Program-made: the position numbers and the translations under genes | Notes under the pieces: generated by a model | Told to the model about the DNA's origin: nothing | The model's input: only the letters and a program-made list of their open reading frames with translations | Databases searched by the model: none | Part shown: positions 22,750-32,360 of the stretch, one piece after another | Layout: each line of letters opens with the position of its first letter | Position numbering within the stretch: the first letter of the stretch is position 1 | From: Pseudeuparius sepicola | Lineage: Eukaryota; Arthropoda; Insecta; Coleoptera; Anthribidae | Length of the DNA stretch: 64,000 nt | Direction: 5' to 3' | NCBI GenBank assembly: GCA_963920635.1 | Contig: OY987298.1 | Location: forward strand, 41,943,787-42,007,786

Positions 22750-23205
22750 AGCTTACATACTGCTCATTAGCAGCTACTCGATCACTGACCACCCTCGGTG
22801 GTCTGTCCTTGCAATGGATACCGCTTATTAGCATCCTTGTCTAGGGTGGGCTCCGAGGGGCAGATGACAGCACCCCCCGGGTACTGTTGAAGTCGTCAGC
22901 TGATCAGCAGCGGCATCGCGCTGCCGGGTCAAGGGCGCAGCTAGCGCCCCGGTCACGTTCACTTACTATCGGTCGCGTCAGTCCACAGTCCGCGATACGC
23001 CTGACATGGTCAAGATGCTGTTGGGAATTTACTTGCGAGTTTGGGACAATACAAGTTGTTTTCGTTTATACCTGTGTCTCTTTGGATTGCGCTTCATCAG
23101 TGCCAGCGACCCCTCCCAGTGATCCCGGCAAGCCGTGGGGGTCAGTCTAACCCTCCGGCACACACGACAATTGTGACAATATAATTAATAAAGTTTGCTC
23201 AACAG
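22750..23205. other. GC-rich block of unknown origin, ending near AATAAA
   Basis: A 450-bp block of high G+C ends in 'AATTAATAAAGTTTGC' at 23,182-23,197. It contains GGTCGCGTCAGTCC (22,970-22,984), an initiator-like TCAGT. An LTR, a retroposed transcript end or a promoter fragment are all possible. The 87-codon plus frame (22,887-23,150) has no known domain. Confidence 0.3.
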
Positions 23206-24857
23206 AAATCCCGAAAGAAGCCATTATCTTAATCGTAACCATAACCAATTCAAACCAACAGCATACTATAGCAGAAAAATGTTGGTATCATTCACTTTCT
23301 TTATTTTGCAAAAGGGCCCCAAATTCAAAAGGGCCCCGGCATGACCTAAGACGGCCCTGACTCCAAGTTGTAATATCGTCTAAAATTGAAATATTGTTAG
23401 TCGTTAGTAAGATATATTTGACACGGTATGGGTATGATTACTGAGATATACTTATAACTTTTAGATATTCGTATTAATATTATTTTATATTTATTATCAT
23501 TATTTTTTAATAATCATTTGTCTCTTTTATAAATTCTTTTATAAATTCATTGAGTAAAGGAATAATTTACTCAAAGTAATAATTTACTCAATGATAAAAT
23601 GCACTCTCGCTTTCGGATTCACTTGTTTAGGCAAGGCACCATAACTATACCGGCGCATTCACCACAAGTTAAATAACTTTATATTCTAAGTTACGAGAAT
23701 AATATATTGCGTTTTTCTACTAAATTAATTTGCTTTGCCAACAATTTTCTTCTCAAATACCTACTTATTAGTTTTTGAAAATATTTTGCGTTGTTTGTAT
23801 CTATTAAGATTAACCGCTATTTTTGACTCAGGCTGCCTTAGTGTTAACTCGTTTAGAGTATAGCTACGACATAATACGCCATAACTGCTGGCCACATGCG
23901 AGATAAATCGTCCATAGCAGTAGCGGCAACAAAAAAATATGAATTTATTTTGCAACCAAACTGCTGTTGACAAATATATTGGTCTTATTTTATAAATCAA
24001 AAAGTGCACAAAATAAAAAATCTTTTTATTGTAGACTATTTAATATATACACGATACATACAATACAAAAACCGAAACATGAGGCGACGCAAAGGGGGCA
24101 TAACACTCTTTACACATATAACGGGACTCTCGACGTTTTTTTATTTTGTGTACAGACAACACATATTTTATTAGGTCTTTTCCTAAATGTAGTTTCTGGA
24201 ATAATGTCAGGAAAATGTGTTTTATTTAATCTTAGAGGATTGTTTCAAACATTATGTCTACCTAAAATATTGAACAATACACGTAAACCCATCCCCTATA
24301 GCCTTCCCAGAATTTTTTAATACTACTACTTCTACAATATATGAAAAATGAATTAATTTATTTTTTTAAACATGTCAAAAATGTGAGAAAAACAGTAATT
24401 AATCGCAATAAACCACCATACACCAACTTATAAAGCACTAGACTAGTTGATGATGATGCCCAAACTGCGGTTGACAAGAATACTCGATCACGTGAGTCAA
24501 TCACATGGCTGATTTTGACCAATAAAAGAAGGCTTTGCCTAACCTCATTTTAGTCGGCTCCCGCACGCGAAATAACTTGCGTTTAGCAGTTTGCCCACAA
24601 TCCCACAAAATTAAAATTAAAATGCTCATCATTAGCACTATGGGTTCAGGTACAGAAATTTATTTGCCACCAAAGATCATCTTGAATATTATGATCTTTG
24701 TTTGCGACCATATACTCGTCAATAGCAGCGAGAGGGTTAGTTGAATTAGTTTAAATTTACCTACTAATAGGTCAGTTCCCGGAACCTATGACGAATCTAC
24801 TCAACGTTGTCTTAAAAGAAAGGTTGAATGGAATTACCAACTACACTAGAAGTCCAT
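23206..24857. other. No gene recognised
   Basis: Includes AAAAGGGCCCC repeated at 23,308 and 23,328, and a small hairpin GAGTAAAGGAATAATTTACTC at 23,553-23,574, whose motif recurs near 46.9 and 47.17 kb. The 117-codon frame at 23,967-24,320 has no recognised domain. Confidence 0.35.
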
Positions 24858-24861
24858 ATTA

Positions 24862-26361
24862 CTTCCCTGCAAAGGCAAAAGAGTCTAATCGCAAAATTGG
24901 CGATTTTTAGATTTTAACATTAGCGGTATAAGAAAAAAATTTCTTTCTTGTGGTCTATTATCGGTATCTATAGGGTAAATAGTTTTAAAGATAAATGTTA
25001 CAAAAAAACAGTCTAATGTTAATTTTACTTGGTAATGCAAAGGCAAAAGAATCTAACCGACATATTTTTGGAATGAATACAAATGCAAAATAGACTACTT
25101 TAAAATACTATGTATACTAAGACAAAATAGTTTATTGGATATTAGACTCTTTTGCCATTGCAAGAGTAAACTCCACGCATGGTGATCTAATGTCTATTAG
25201 ACTACTTTGCCTTGGCATAGACACAAAAATGATGCATTAGACTTTTTTGCCATTGGATAGTCAAGAAATATTCTTTGTTTCTCCTAGATTTTAATAAATA
25301 TTAGACTGTTTTTGCATAATTTAATGAGGCATTATTTAATTCTATTCTGCCTATAGAAGCGTAAAGGTGAAGGTAAATTTATTATATTTTAGTTGTTTTT
25401 TTTTTTTGTAAATGCTACCAACTTTTATAATGGCACTGAGAATAACACGAATTAGACAGCAATTTACTAATCTATCATCTTAAATTCGCGCTCTTTCTTT
25501 AGTTCCAAAATTGACCGCATATCTTCAAAAATTGACCGCATATAGTGTGAGCAAGAGGCAGAGCAAGAAAAATTGCGGAATTAGGTAGAATTGTGTCAAA
25601 GAATAATACTGTGGTAAGCCGACAAATAAATAATATAGTTTTTATTATTTCACTCTATATACCTATTAGGAAACAGAGCTACGATTAGGTATTCTTTAAA
25701 ATGTGTATTAACTGTGTTTTATTTACTACTAATGTATAACATAAATATTTTACTTGGTTTTGCATTATAATGCCATATATATGGGGAATAATGACGGGGT
25801 GTAATTGTATTGAGATGGATGAAAATTAAGAGTCTTTTACTTGTACACCACCAGAAATTGTACAACTAGCTGGAGCAGCAACATCTACCAAATTTACAGT
25901 AACTGTAGTTTTAGTATCCTAATTATCCTTATTGTATTTCTCCTAACATTAAAAAGTAGATTTTTTTCTTCTATAAAAATACTGTAATAAATAGTCTAAT
26001 GTACATTAGACCCTAGAACTATTTGAACCATTTTACAAATAACTTCAAGTTATCCACAGGCAGAATAGTCTAATGTACATTAGACTATTCTAATGTACAT
26101 TAGACTATTCTTCCATTTTCGTTTGTTGTTTTTCTTTTCTAAAATACTTTGGCAGAAGAGTTTAACAGCTATTTTTTCTTAAATATTCAAAATATAGACC
26201 TAGTATGACCAAGTGATATTAGTCATGTTAACCGTTATAGAGTCATTTTATTAAAAACGTCCATATCATAACAAAAATGTATATGCAGCTGAAAAATGTT
26301 CAATGTCAAATTACTCAAAACTATCTTTTTGCAATTAGACTCTTTTGCCTTTGCAGGGAAG
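24862..26361. mobile_element. 1,500-bp non-autonomous DNA transposon, ATTA duplication
   Basis: CTTCCCTGCAAAGGCAAAAG at 24,862 is perfectly inverted at 26,342-26,361, and the match continues inward (AGTCTAAT). Both flanks are ATTA (24,858-24,861; 26,362-26,365). The interior repeats variants of GCAAAGGCAAAAGAGTCTAA in both orientations (near 25,037; 25,143; 25,196; 25,230; 25,302), and near 25,997-26,105 a TCTAATGTACATTAGA palindrome occurs three times. No transposase frame. The 4-bp duplication suggests a Sola- or Chapaev-like class, but I cannot assign it. Confidence 0.8.
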
Positions 26362-26575
26362 ATTATTCGGGCTAATTGGCTTCGAAAATAATGAAAGTTT
26401 GGTTGAATCAGAAAAGAGTAAGTGTCTACTCGTATACCAAATTTCACACCACGTAGGAGTAGTTAGTGCCGATGACCACAATGACCACACAGAGATGTCT
26501 TCTTGTAAAAAAATTTGTCAAATGGAGCGCAACAATTTACTATACTTTCGTTTAAAACACAGAAAAAATCCAGTA

Positions 26576-28006
26576 ATAGTAGGGGAGCCCACGATGCTAA
26601 ATGGGGATTTACTCGAGCGTCGTGGGGACCTATTGGATTTTGAAGATTAGATGTAGAAAGAAAAAAAGGTTATATGATATATACCCTTCCACCGGTGGGG
26701 GGAGCGTCGACAGACTTTCACAAATGTACAAAAATAGTCACATGGAGATACTCGAGCGCGTCAGATATTGATAGTATATATGTATAGGTATGCCTTACGT
26801 GTCTCCGATGACGTAGGTATGTTAATCTGCCGGTTTGCATGATGGGGGCGACCGTACGGAAGAGTTAAAAATGGGAAGAAAAAAAATACTCAAGTGCATC
26901 AGATATGCAGAAGGGATGTTAAGTGAATCCGAAGGAAGCTCCCATTCAATAAATGATGTTCTGGTCGTGCTGATCCATAATCTGACGATTATTTGGAGAG
27001 ATTTTCTTAATCTGACGGTTTGAAAAAAAATTGTTTCGTGATTTTTTTAATGAATACCTATTTGTGTTTTCTAAGAAAAATATGTTGTCTGTTAAAAATT
27101 AAGAAATTTTTGTCTACAAACATATGCTCTCAATAATTTATTTTCTATATTGCAGGGTGTTGAACGTGGACTTAATAAACGTAAACAAAATTTGACAAAA
27201 CATCTAAAATAAAACTTATAGATAAAAAGCAGGTCTATTCAAATATCAAATAAAAAATGTACGTTTGTTACAAAAAAAATTCGAAGGGCGCCGCGACGCA
27301 GGGCGTCGTTTGTCAAATATTCTCAATTTTATCTTAATTTAGTCTTCGTTTGGTCCCATTTAAGACCCCGGAAGCAGATGTATTTTTTTCTCTTTTCGTT
27401 AGCCCACAATAGGCCAGGGACATCGAGTTTGAATAACCCTGTACATATAATACCACGAGTGCTGTGATCAGCTGTGATGGCATGATGGCTGGCGTGTGGG
27501 GACGTTGCGAGAGAAAGAGTGAAAGGGAGAGAGAGGCGCGGAGTGGGGAATACATGCTTCACTGCAGCTAGCTGCACGCGCTAAACTTTATCGACGATTT
27601 TTGTTACTTCGGCTTGTGGAAATCGGCAGGTTATATTTTTCCCGTTATCCTTGAATTATTTCCTTCAAAATAAAAAAAATATTCGACCGCGCTCGAGAAA
27701 GTGGAGGTAAAACTTTTTTTTTTTGCAAGTTTGTGACCCTCCCACCCCTTTACGCTCAAATCATCAGATTATTGAAATGCACACTTTTCCGCATGTAATT
27801 AACCCATCATGTCTTAATCTGACGCGCTCGAGTATATCCACCTATCGATTTTTTTTTACTATTCTGATCGGCTGCCCTACACACGCGGCCCTGTATAAAG
27901 GGCTTAGATATGATGGAGGTACTCAACAGGGTGCACGGTATTCCCCCATTTTTAATCTGTCGCCCTTGAGTAAATCCCAAAATCCCCTCTTGGGCTCCCC
28001 TACTAT
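26576..28006. mobile_element. 1,431-bp non-autonomous element with subterminal repeats
   Basis: ATAGTAGGGGAGCCCA at 26,576 is inverted at 27,991-28,006. Inside, a motif close to CTCGAGCGCGTCAGATTAA occurs near both ends and in both orientations (26,751; 26,891 degenerate; 27,812 inverted; 27,953 inverted, degenerate), with partial AATCTGACG copies at 26,979 and 27,008. No convincing target duplication was found. The plus frames at 26,345-26,650 and 27,723-28,046 overlap the ends and are not genes. It lies only 214 bp from the preceding element. Confidence 0.7.
27471..27540 (+). promoter_or_regulatory. GAGA-repeat cluster with two ATGGC motifs
   Basis: Two ATGGC cores (27,477 and 27,485; reverse of the Pho/YY1 GCCAT core with acceptable flanks) lie 20 bp from a GAGA-rich tract (27,509-27,536). 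In flies this pairing is typical of Polycomb response elements. It lies inside the mobile element at 26,576-28,006, so it could simply be transposon sequence. Confidence 0.2.
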
Positions 28007-28084
28007 AACCTACAATAGATTATTAATTATAATTATTGTCGTTTAAAGTTGGTCTCCATTTGACATATTAACAAGACGAACTCT

Positions 28085-28200
28085 CGGTATTCTGGTCTTC
28101 TCTATGCTACGACCGTCGGTTCAATTCCCGGCTTGGAATGTAACCTTCAGCCTAACTAACAGGAAGGTATATAGGAATGTTAGTATTATTTAAGAAATCG
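28085..28200 (+). repeat. Possible SINE fragment with B-box-like motif
   Basis: 'CGGTTCAATTCCCGGC' (28,118-28,133) is one base from a Pol III B box and sits in a short arm-like context, followed by a unique tail. No complete cloverleaf was found. Confidence 0.3.
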
Positions 28201-28289
28201 AATGCAATACCTCAAAAATATTTACAAACCCTTAACTGCCGCTTTGTCCCTTGCGTTCTCTATACTTCCACGCCACTATTATACCAATA

Positions 28290-28495
28290 GAAAGCCTCTT
28301 AAATTTCATAGGGAGGCCGGGCCTTTACGAGCGCCGGCCCAGCGGTGGAGAGAGGGGCAATAGCTATAAATTTGTCAAGCTTCATACGTTCCAGTCCCGG
28401 ATGCGGAGCGGGGACTTCCGGGGATATATGGGAGGTTCCGGGAACTTCCTGCCGCCGACGGACGAGCCGCGGGCGAAGCTGTAGACGTACTTTTG
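28290..28495. promoter_or_regulatory. GC-rich island, candidate conserved non-coding element
   Basis: About 200 bp of high G+C (GGCCGGGCCTTTACGAGCGC; GCCGCCGACGGACGAGCCGC) with an internal AT core (GCTATAAATTTGTCA). Open on both strands by composition, but no protein motif is recognised and there is no repeat partner. Confidence 0.25.
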
Positions 28496-28829
28496 CTTCC
28501 CAGCCGTATTGCAAGAGAAGATAATAGGAGCAAGTGTGGCCATTTCCGAAAATTACAAATTCAAATATAAAGGATGTCGCCAAAAAAGAAAAGCAATCGG
28601 TTGACCACAGGTTATTTGGTCTAAATCTCGGTCTAAACTAATGGGACTATATTCTTACCCCATTTTTCATGTACAGTTCATACTTACTTCAAAACCCAAG
28701 GTGTTAAAGTTGAATTTTGATTATTATTATTTTCGATAATTTTTAGACTCTTGTAAAATTGTAATTTAAGATTGGGTTTAAAAGATATTAATACGTATAA
28801 TAATATAATAATATTATAACTTGATCAAC

Positions 28830-29170
28830 AAGTAGGTATATGTAAAATTGTGAGTGTAGGTAAAAAAAATGATAATGGGCATAACCACTCAAAATTAACA
28901 AAAACAAAAAAACTAGTAACCGCATACACGTGTTTCATCTGTTTCATGCTATTTGGCAAACAACTGTACGGTGTAACATGAACCAAATCAAAAAGATAGG
29001 CATGATTTGAGAAGCAACAAATGAAGTCCAGGCAGAAGCCAACAGCACATTTGCATCTTCAGTCAGTAAATTCCCTGGATTTGGAGCTTCTACCTACTAA
29101 CATTGCCACGGAGGCTGCTAAAGCGACCTGCGTGAACATCTTCAAAACCTAAGATACAATGACAACAAGG
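28830..29170 (+). repeat. 'GGATGTAA' unit, copy C (near complete)
   Basis: The most complete copy: 'TGATAATGGGCAT', 'CTAGTAACCGCATACACGTG', 'TTTCATGCTATTTGGC', 'GATAGGCATGATTT', 'CCAACAGCACATTTGC', 'TTCCCTGGATTTGG', 'GCCACGGAGGCTGCTAAAGC', ending 'ACAACAAGGATGTAAATT'. Unit length about 330 bp; the end passes directly into copy D, giving a head-to-tail junction. Confidence 0.8.
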
Positions 29171-29520
29171 ATGTAAATTTGTGAGTGTAAATGTTTACAA
29201 GAAAAGGTGATAATGGGCATAAGCCTCAAAGTTAACAAAAACAAAAAAACTAGTAACCGCATAAGTAGCCTCCGTGGCGATGATAGTAGAAGCCCCAAAT
29301 CCAGGAGATGTGCTGACTAAGCTGCAAATGTGCTGTTGGCTCCTTCCTGGACTTTATTTGTTGCTTCCAAAATCATGCCTATCTTTTTGATTTGGTTGAT
29401 GTTATACCGTACTGATGATTGCCAATAGCATGAATGCATGAAACACTTGTATGCGGTTACTAGTTTTTTGTTTTCGTTAACTTTGAGTGCTTATGCCCAT
29501 TATCACTGTTTCTTGTAAAT
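29171..29520. repeat. 'GGATGTAA' unit, copy D (foldback)
   Basis: Starts in the same orientation as copy C for about 95 bp (to 'TAACCGCATA'), then switches to a reverse-complement copy running from 'AGTAGCCTCCGTGGCGATG' to 'TTATGCCCATTATCAC' and 'TTTCTTGTAAATA'. The outer ends are therefore inverted repeats of each other, as in copy A at 8 kb. Confidence 0.8.
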
Positions 29521-29880
29521 ATAGTTTTATTTTCAGATGCAATATAACAAGTGGTTTGCCTATTATCGCTAATACTTTTCGTTAATTTTAAAAACTATAA
29601 TCCCAAAGCTGAAAATACCAAGAATGCGCAGCAGGAGTTATATTTTTTTAGCATTGGGATAATAATAAGTGATAAATGAACGAAAGGTGTTATCTATTAT
29701 TAGTTAGGCATACCACGAGTTATATTTAAAAAGAGAATTTAACAACTGCAAATAGTTTAATAATTATTCAGTGTGTATGTAGCCATAATTTATCAACCCA
29801 ACTTCTTAGGAATAAATTTACTAAGTACAAGAATTATAAATATTTCCCCTCTTCGAAAATATAATTTAAAAAATAAAAAT
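29521..29880. other. No gene recognised
   Basis: AT-rich; the last 60 bases before the tRNA-like segment are A-rich and could be the tail of a minus-strand SINE. Confidence 0.4.
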
Positions 29881-29888
29881 AAAAAAGC

Positions 29889-29956
29889 AGCCACAACCGG
29901 GATTTGAACCCAGGACGCAAAGCGAGAATCATGCCCCTAGCCCATTGAGATCAGAT
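29889..29956 (-). tRNA. tRNA-Pro-like pseudogene or SINE head
   Basis: Minus-strand reading contains GGGCTAGGGGCATGATTCTC, then GCTTTGCG and TCCTGGGTTCAAATCCCGG. This is the D arm, the 5' half of the anticodon arm and the T arm of a eukaryotic tRNA-Pro, with a perfect B box (GGTTCAAATCC). About 8-10 bases of the 3' anticodon stem are missing, so the cloverleaf is broken. A run of T follows (minus strand), as in Pol III transcripts. A pseudogene or SINE is more likely than a working tRNA. Confidence 0.65.
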
Positions 29957-30408
29957 GAATGTTTTACTTAACTAGCCGTATATAAATTTAATTACCATGC
30001 TTAAAAGTTAAAGTCCATTTGGCAGCTGTCATTTAGGTTGAGCTTTCGGTTCTGAATATGTTTCCCTCGACTGAAGAGCGGGCCCTGCATTCCACTCGCC
30101 GCCTAAACACTTGAGATTTTACGACGGCCAGACCAATAAGAGAATAGGTCACATCATGACCAAGTGGTGGCCAATGTTTTGATTCACTGCCTCTGTAACT
30201 TGGATATAGTATAGTCCTAAAGATATTAAATTTGGTAATGTGAAGAAGTTATCGGGTTATCAGTTTTAGCTGCCACAATGTTGGTTTGGCGTAACTAGGA
30301 CATACATATGAAAGTAGGATTTCAGCGATTATTTTCCTCATACTGCTTGCATATCCAATAAGGTAGCCCCTTCCATAAAAATCCAACCAATCATATGCCT
30401 CTGCTAGC
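29957..30408. other. No gene recognised
   Basis: Mixed-composition DNA without recognised repeats or frames. Confidence 0.4.
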
Positions 30409-30460
30409 GATAATTGCACTTGTGCAAATTATCGCGGTAATTGCACTTGTGCAAATTATC
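30409..30460. repeat. Two tandem copies of a 23-bp palindrome
   Basis: TAATTGCACTTGTGCAAATT followed by ATC occurs at about 30,411 and 30,438, separated by GCGG. Each copy is a near-perfect palindrome centred on CACTTGTG, resembling a bZIP (C/EBP-type) half-site pair. Confidence 0.8.
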
Positions 30461-31575
30461 ACTTCTGTTGGATACAAACACGTACCCACTTCTTAAAGTT
30501 TGTGTGTTTCACACTGTTCTAAATTATGCAGCTTATAAATTATGTTGCGGTACTATTAAGCATTTTATCAATGAATTTATATAACTTTTACATTGCTAAA
30601 TTTTGGTTATTGGACCTTCGTCTCCGTTTAAATTTCTGACACATTCAGAAAATGAACCAACGCTGACAGGGTGTAGGTATCATCGCATTTGTCTTGGATA
30701 TCCAAGCGTCATGTTTGTTTACTCGAACGCTACAGTCGAAGCTGTCAATAAACTCGCTCATAATGAATCGTTTTGGAAATGTAAACATAGAAAAAATTAA
30801 TACAGAAATTATTAAATCGTATTCGAGAAATAATCTCGACAAATACCACTCTTGCGGGAAATTTTTCTAGATAATTTTATTCTCAAGCAAAACCGCTCGT
30901 ACAAATTGGGCTTTTATTTTCAGAGATAAAAGACCAATTTATACTCGTGATCTTTCTAGGCAAAATAGCGCTTTCGAAAAAATTATCGATAAAATTTCCA
31001 GCACTTGTGATATTACATACGATTATACCACTAGAGGTATTATGGCTGAAATCATCACCTGATTGGTTAATATTTCAAAAATTATGTAATTTCATTGGAT
31101 CATGTTGGCACGCGTTGAATTTTCAAAAATATGCACAAGAATAATAACATAGAACATAGTAGTCTTAGACATAATATTAACAAATGGAAATAAAGGCCAG
31201 CCACTATAAACACTAACTTAATAGGGTACATCGAAGATCCCTTTATTTATCTTAGAAAAACCAACTAAAATTTATGCAATCCAGAAATCACCAATATAAT
31301 AAACATAAAAATAATATAGACCAACAAAAATAACAAGGGAACTAAAGGATATTCCAAAATTATCGGAGTCTCGATGACTTTGGCATATTCCATCTTCAGA
31401 AGTTTCAAGAGGTCATTATTTAAATTTTGCCGGTGATTATTATGACATTAAGCGAGTGTTCAAAAATTTGTTCTTAATGGATTAAAAATGAACCTCCCCC
31501 AAATTTTCCCAAGATACGGCGCTGGCCATGGCTGTGATCAATATTAACTAAATCGTTTATGTTTTTTCGTTGCAG
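30461..31575. other. No gene recognised
   Basis: AT-rich DNA; small opposing frames at 30,603-30,842 and 30,947-31,144 have no motif. Confidence 0.4.
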
Positions 31576-31646
31576 GTTTAGTATGTCTTCTAGCAGTCTA
31601 GTGTGGAAAATCAAACAAAACTATTTCCGCCAGGAGCAGATCTGTG
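31576..31646 (+). other. Weak candidate exon
   Basis: Preceded by a pyrimidine-rich acceptor (TTTTTTCGTTGCAG) and followed by GAG/GTATAC, a good donor. The 71-base interval is open and has an ATG at 31,582, with codons reading MSSSSLVWKIKQNYFRQEQ. There is no homology I recognise and no partner exon in the window, so this may be coincidence. Confidence 0.15.
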
Positions 31647-31933
31647 AGGTATACCTAAGGCGGGAAAGCATTATTTTCATTGAGAATGATCTTAAAAGTT
31701 GTTGTATTATTTCTAGCTTTTTAGACTGGTTTCACATAGATATTTGTCCCCATCCTGAGATACCATACGGTAGTATAGACTCTACCAGGGAATAGTAAGT
31801 ACCTGCACCTGTTCAGCCTTTAAATTTAAGAAGTTTTAAGGCATTAAAATTTGTATAGTATATTCCCAATTCCTTTAATAGTTATGTAATGTGTTATTTC
31901 CAAACCATGTGCCATTCATGGTATTGTGGGGTG

Positions 31934-32022
31934 TTCTTCATGTGGTTCATTTGCCTCGGCCTTGAGGGCCTCGACAACTAAATTCCACATTCATTATAAA
32001 GAGTTGAACTTCACTAACTCGG
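31934..32022. repeat. Degenerate copy of the hairpin at 49,728-49,843
   Basis: Shares TTTGCCTCGGCC, a GAGGCCTCGACAACTAAA-like turn and AAAGAGTTGAACTTCA with the intact hairpin at 49.7 kb. The outer left arm is eroded. Confidence 0.65.
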
Positions 32023-32084
32023 TACACAAATATGTTTTTCAGGTAAAGTGCCTTTCCGATGAAAATTCAGGAATACATACAGGG

Positions 32085-32360
32085 TGTAACTAAACTGATG
32101 GTCAAAAATGATACCACGTATTGTTGGAGTCAAAATAAGGGCACTTCTTCATATATTTTTTTCTCCTACGGGCCATAGTTTTTTTTATAGAGAGCGTAGA
32201 AGTTTGGAGAAAAATACACATATTTCTTAGTATTTCTAGAAGTATACGAGATATTTTCTTCAAACTTGGCGTGTCACATGAGCAGATGAGCCGTCAAACT
32301 TAAGGTTGACATGAAGCTTCTGAGGCTTCCAGTTGCGGAGATACAGGGTGTTAGTAAAAT
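32085..32360. repeat. Repeat segment bounded by ACAGGGTGT motifs
   Basis: 'ATACAGGGTGTAAC' at 32,085 and 'ATACAGGGTGTTAG' at 32,340 are in direct orientation. The DNA between resembles arms of mariner derivatives, but no second arm is visible. Confidence 0.35.

Noticed and set aside
23967..24320. 117-codon plus-strand frame
   Set aside because: AT-rich, no recognised domain, and it spans several unrelated sequence types; chance frame is more likely.
27329..27577. Overlapping minus-strand frames of 82 and 73 codons
   Set aside because: Open because of the GAGA tract and GC-rich sequence inside the 26,576-28,006 element; no protein signature.
28830..29520. CRISPR-like repeat array
   Set aside because: Units are about 330 bp, two head-to-tail at most, with self-inverted copies and no regular spacers; the context is eukaryotic.
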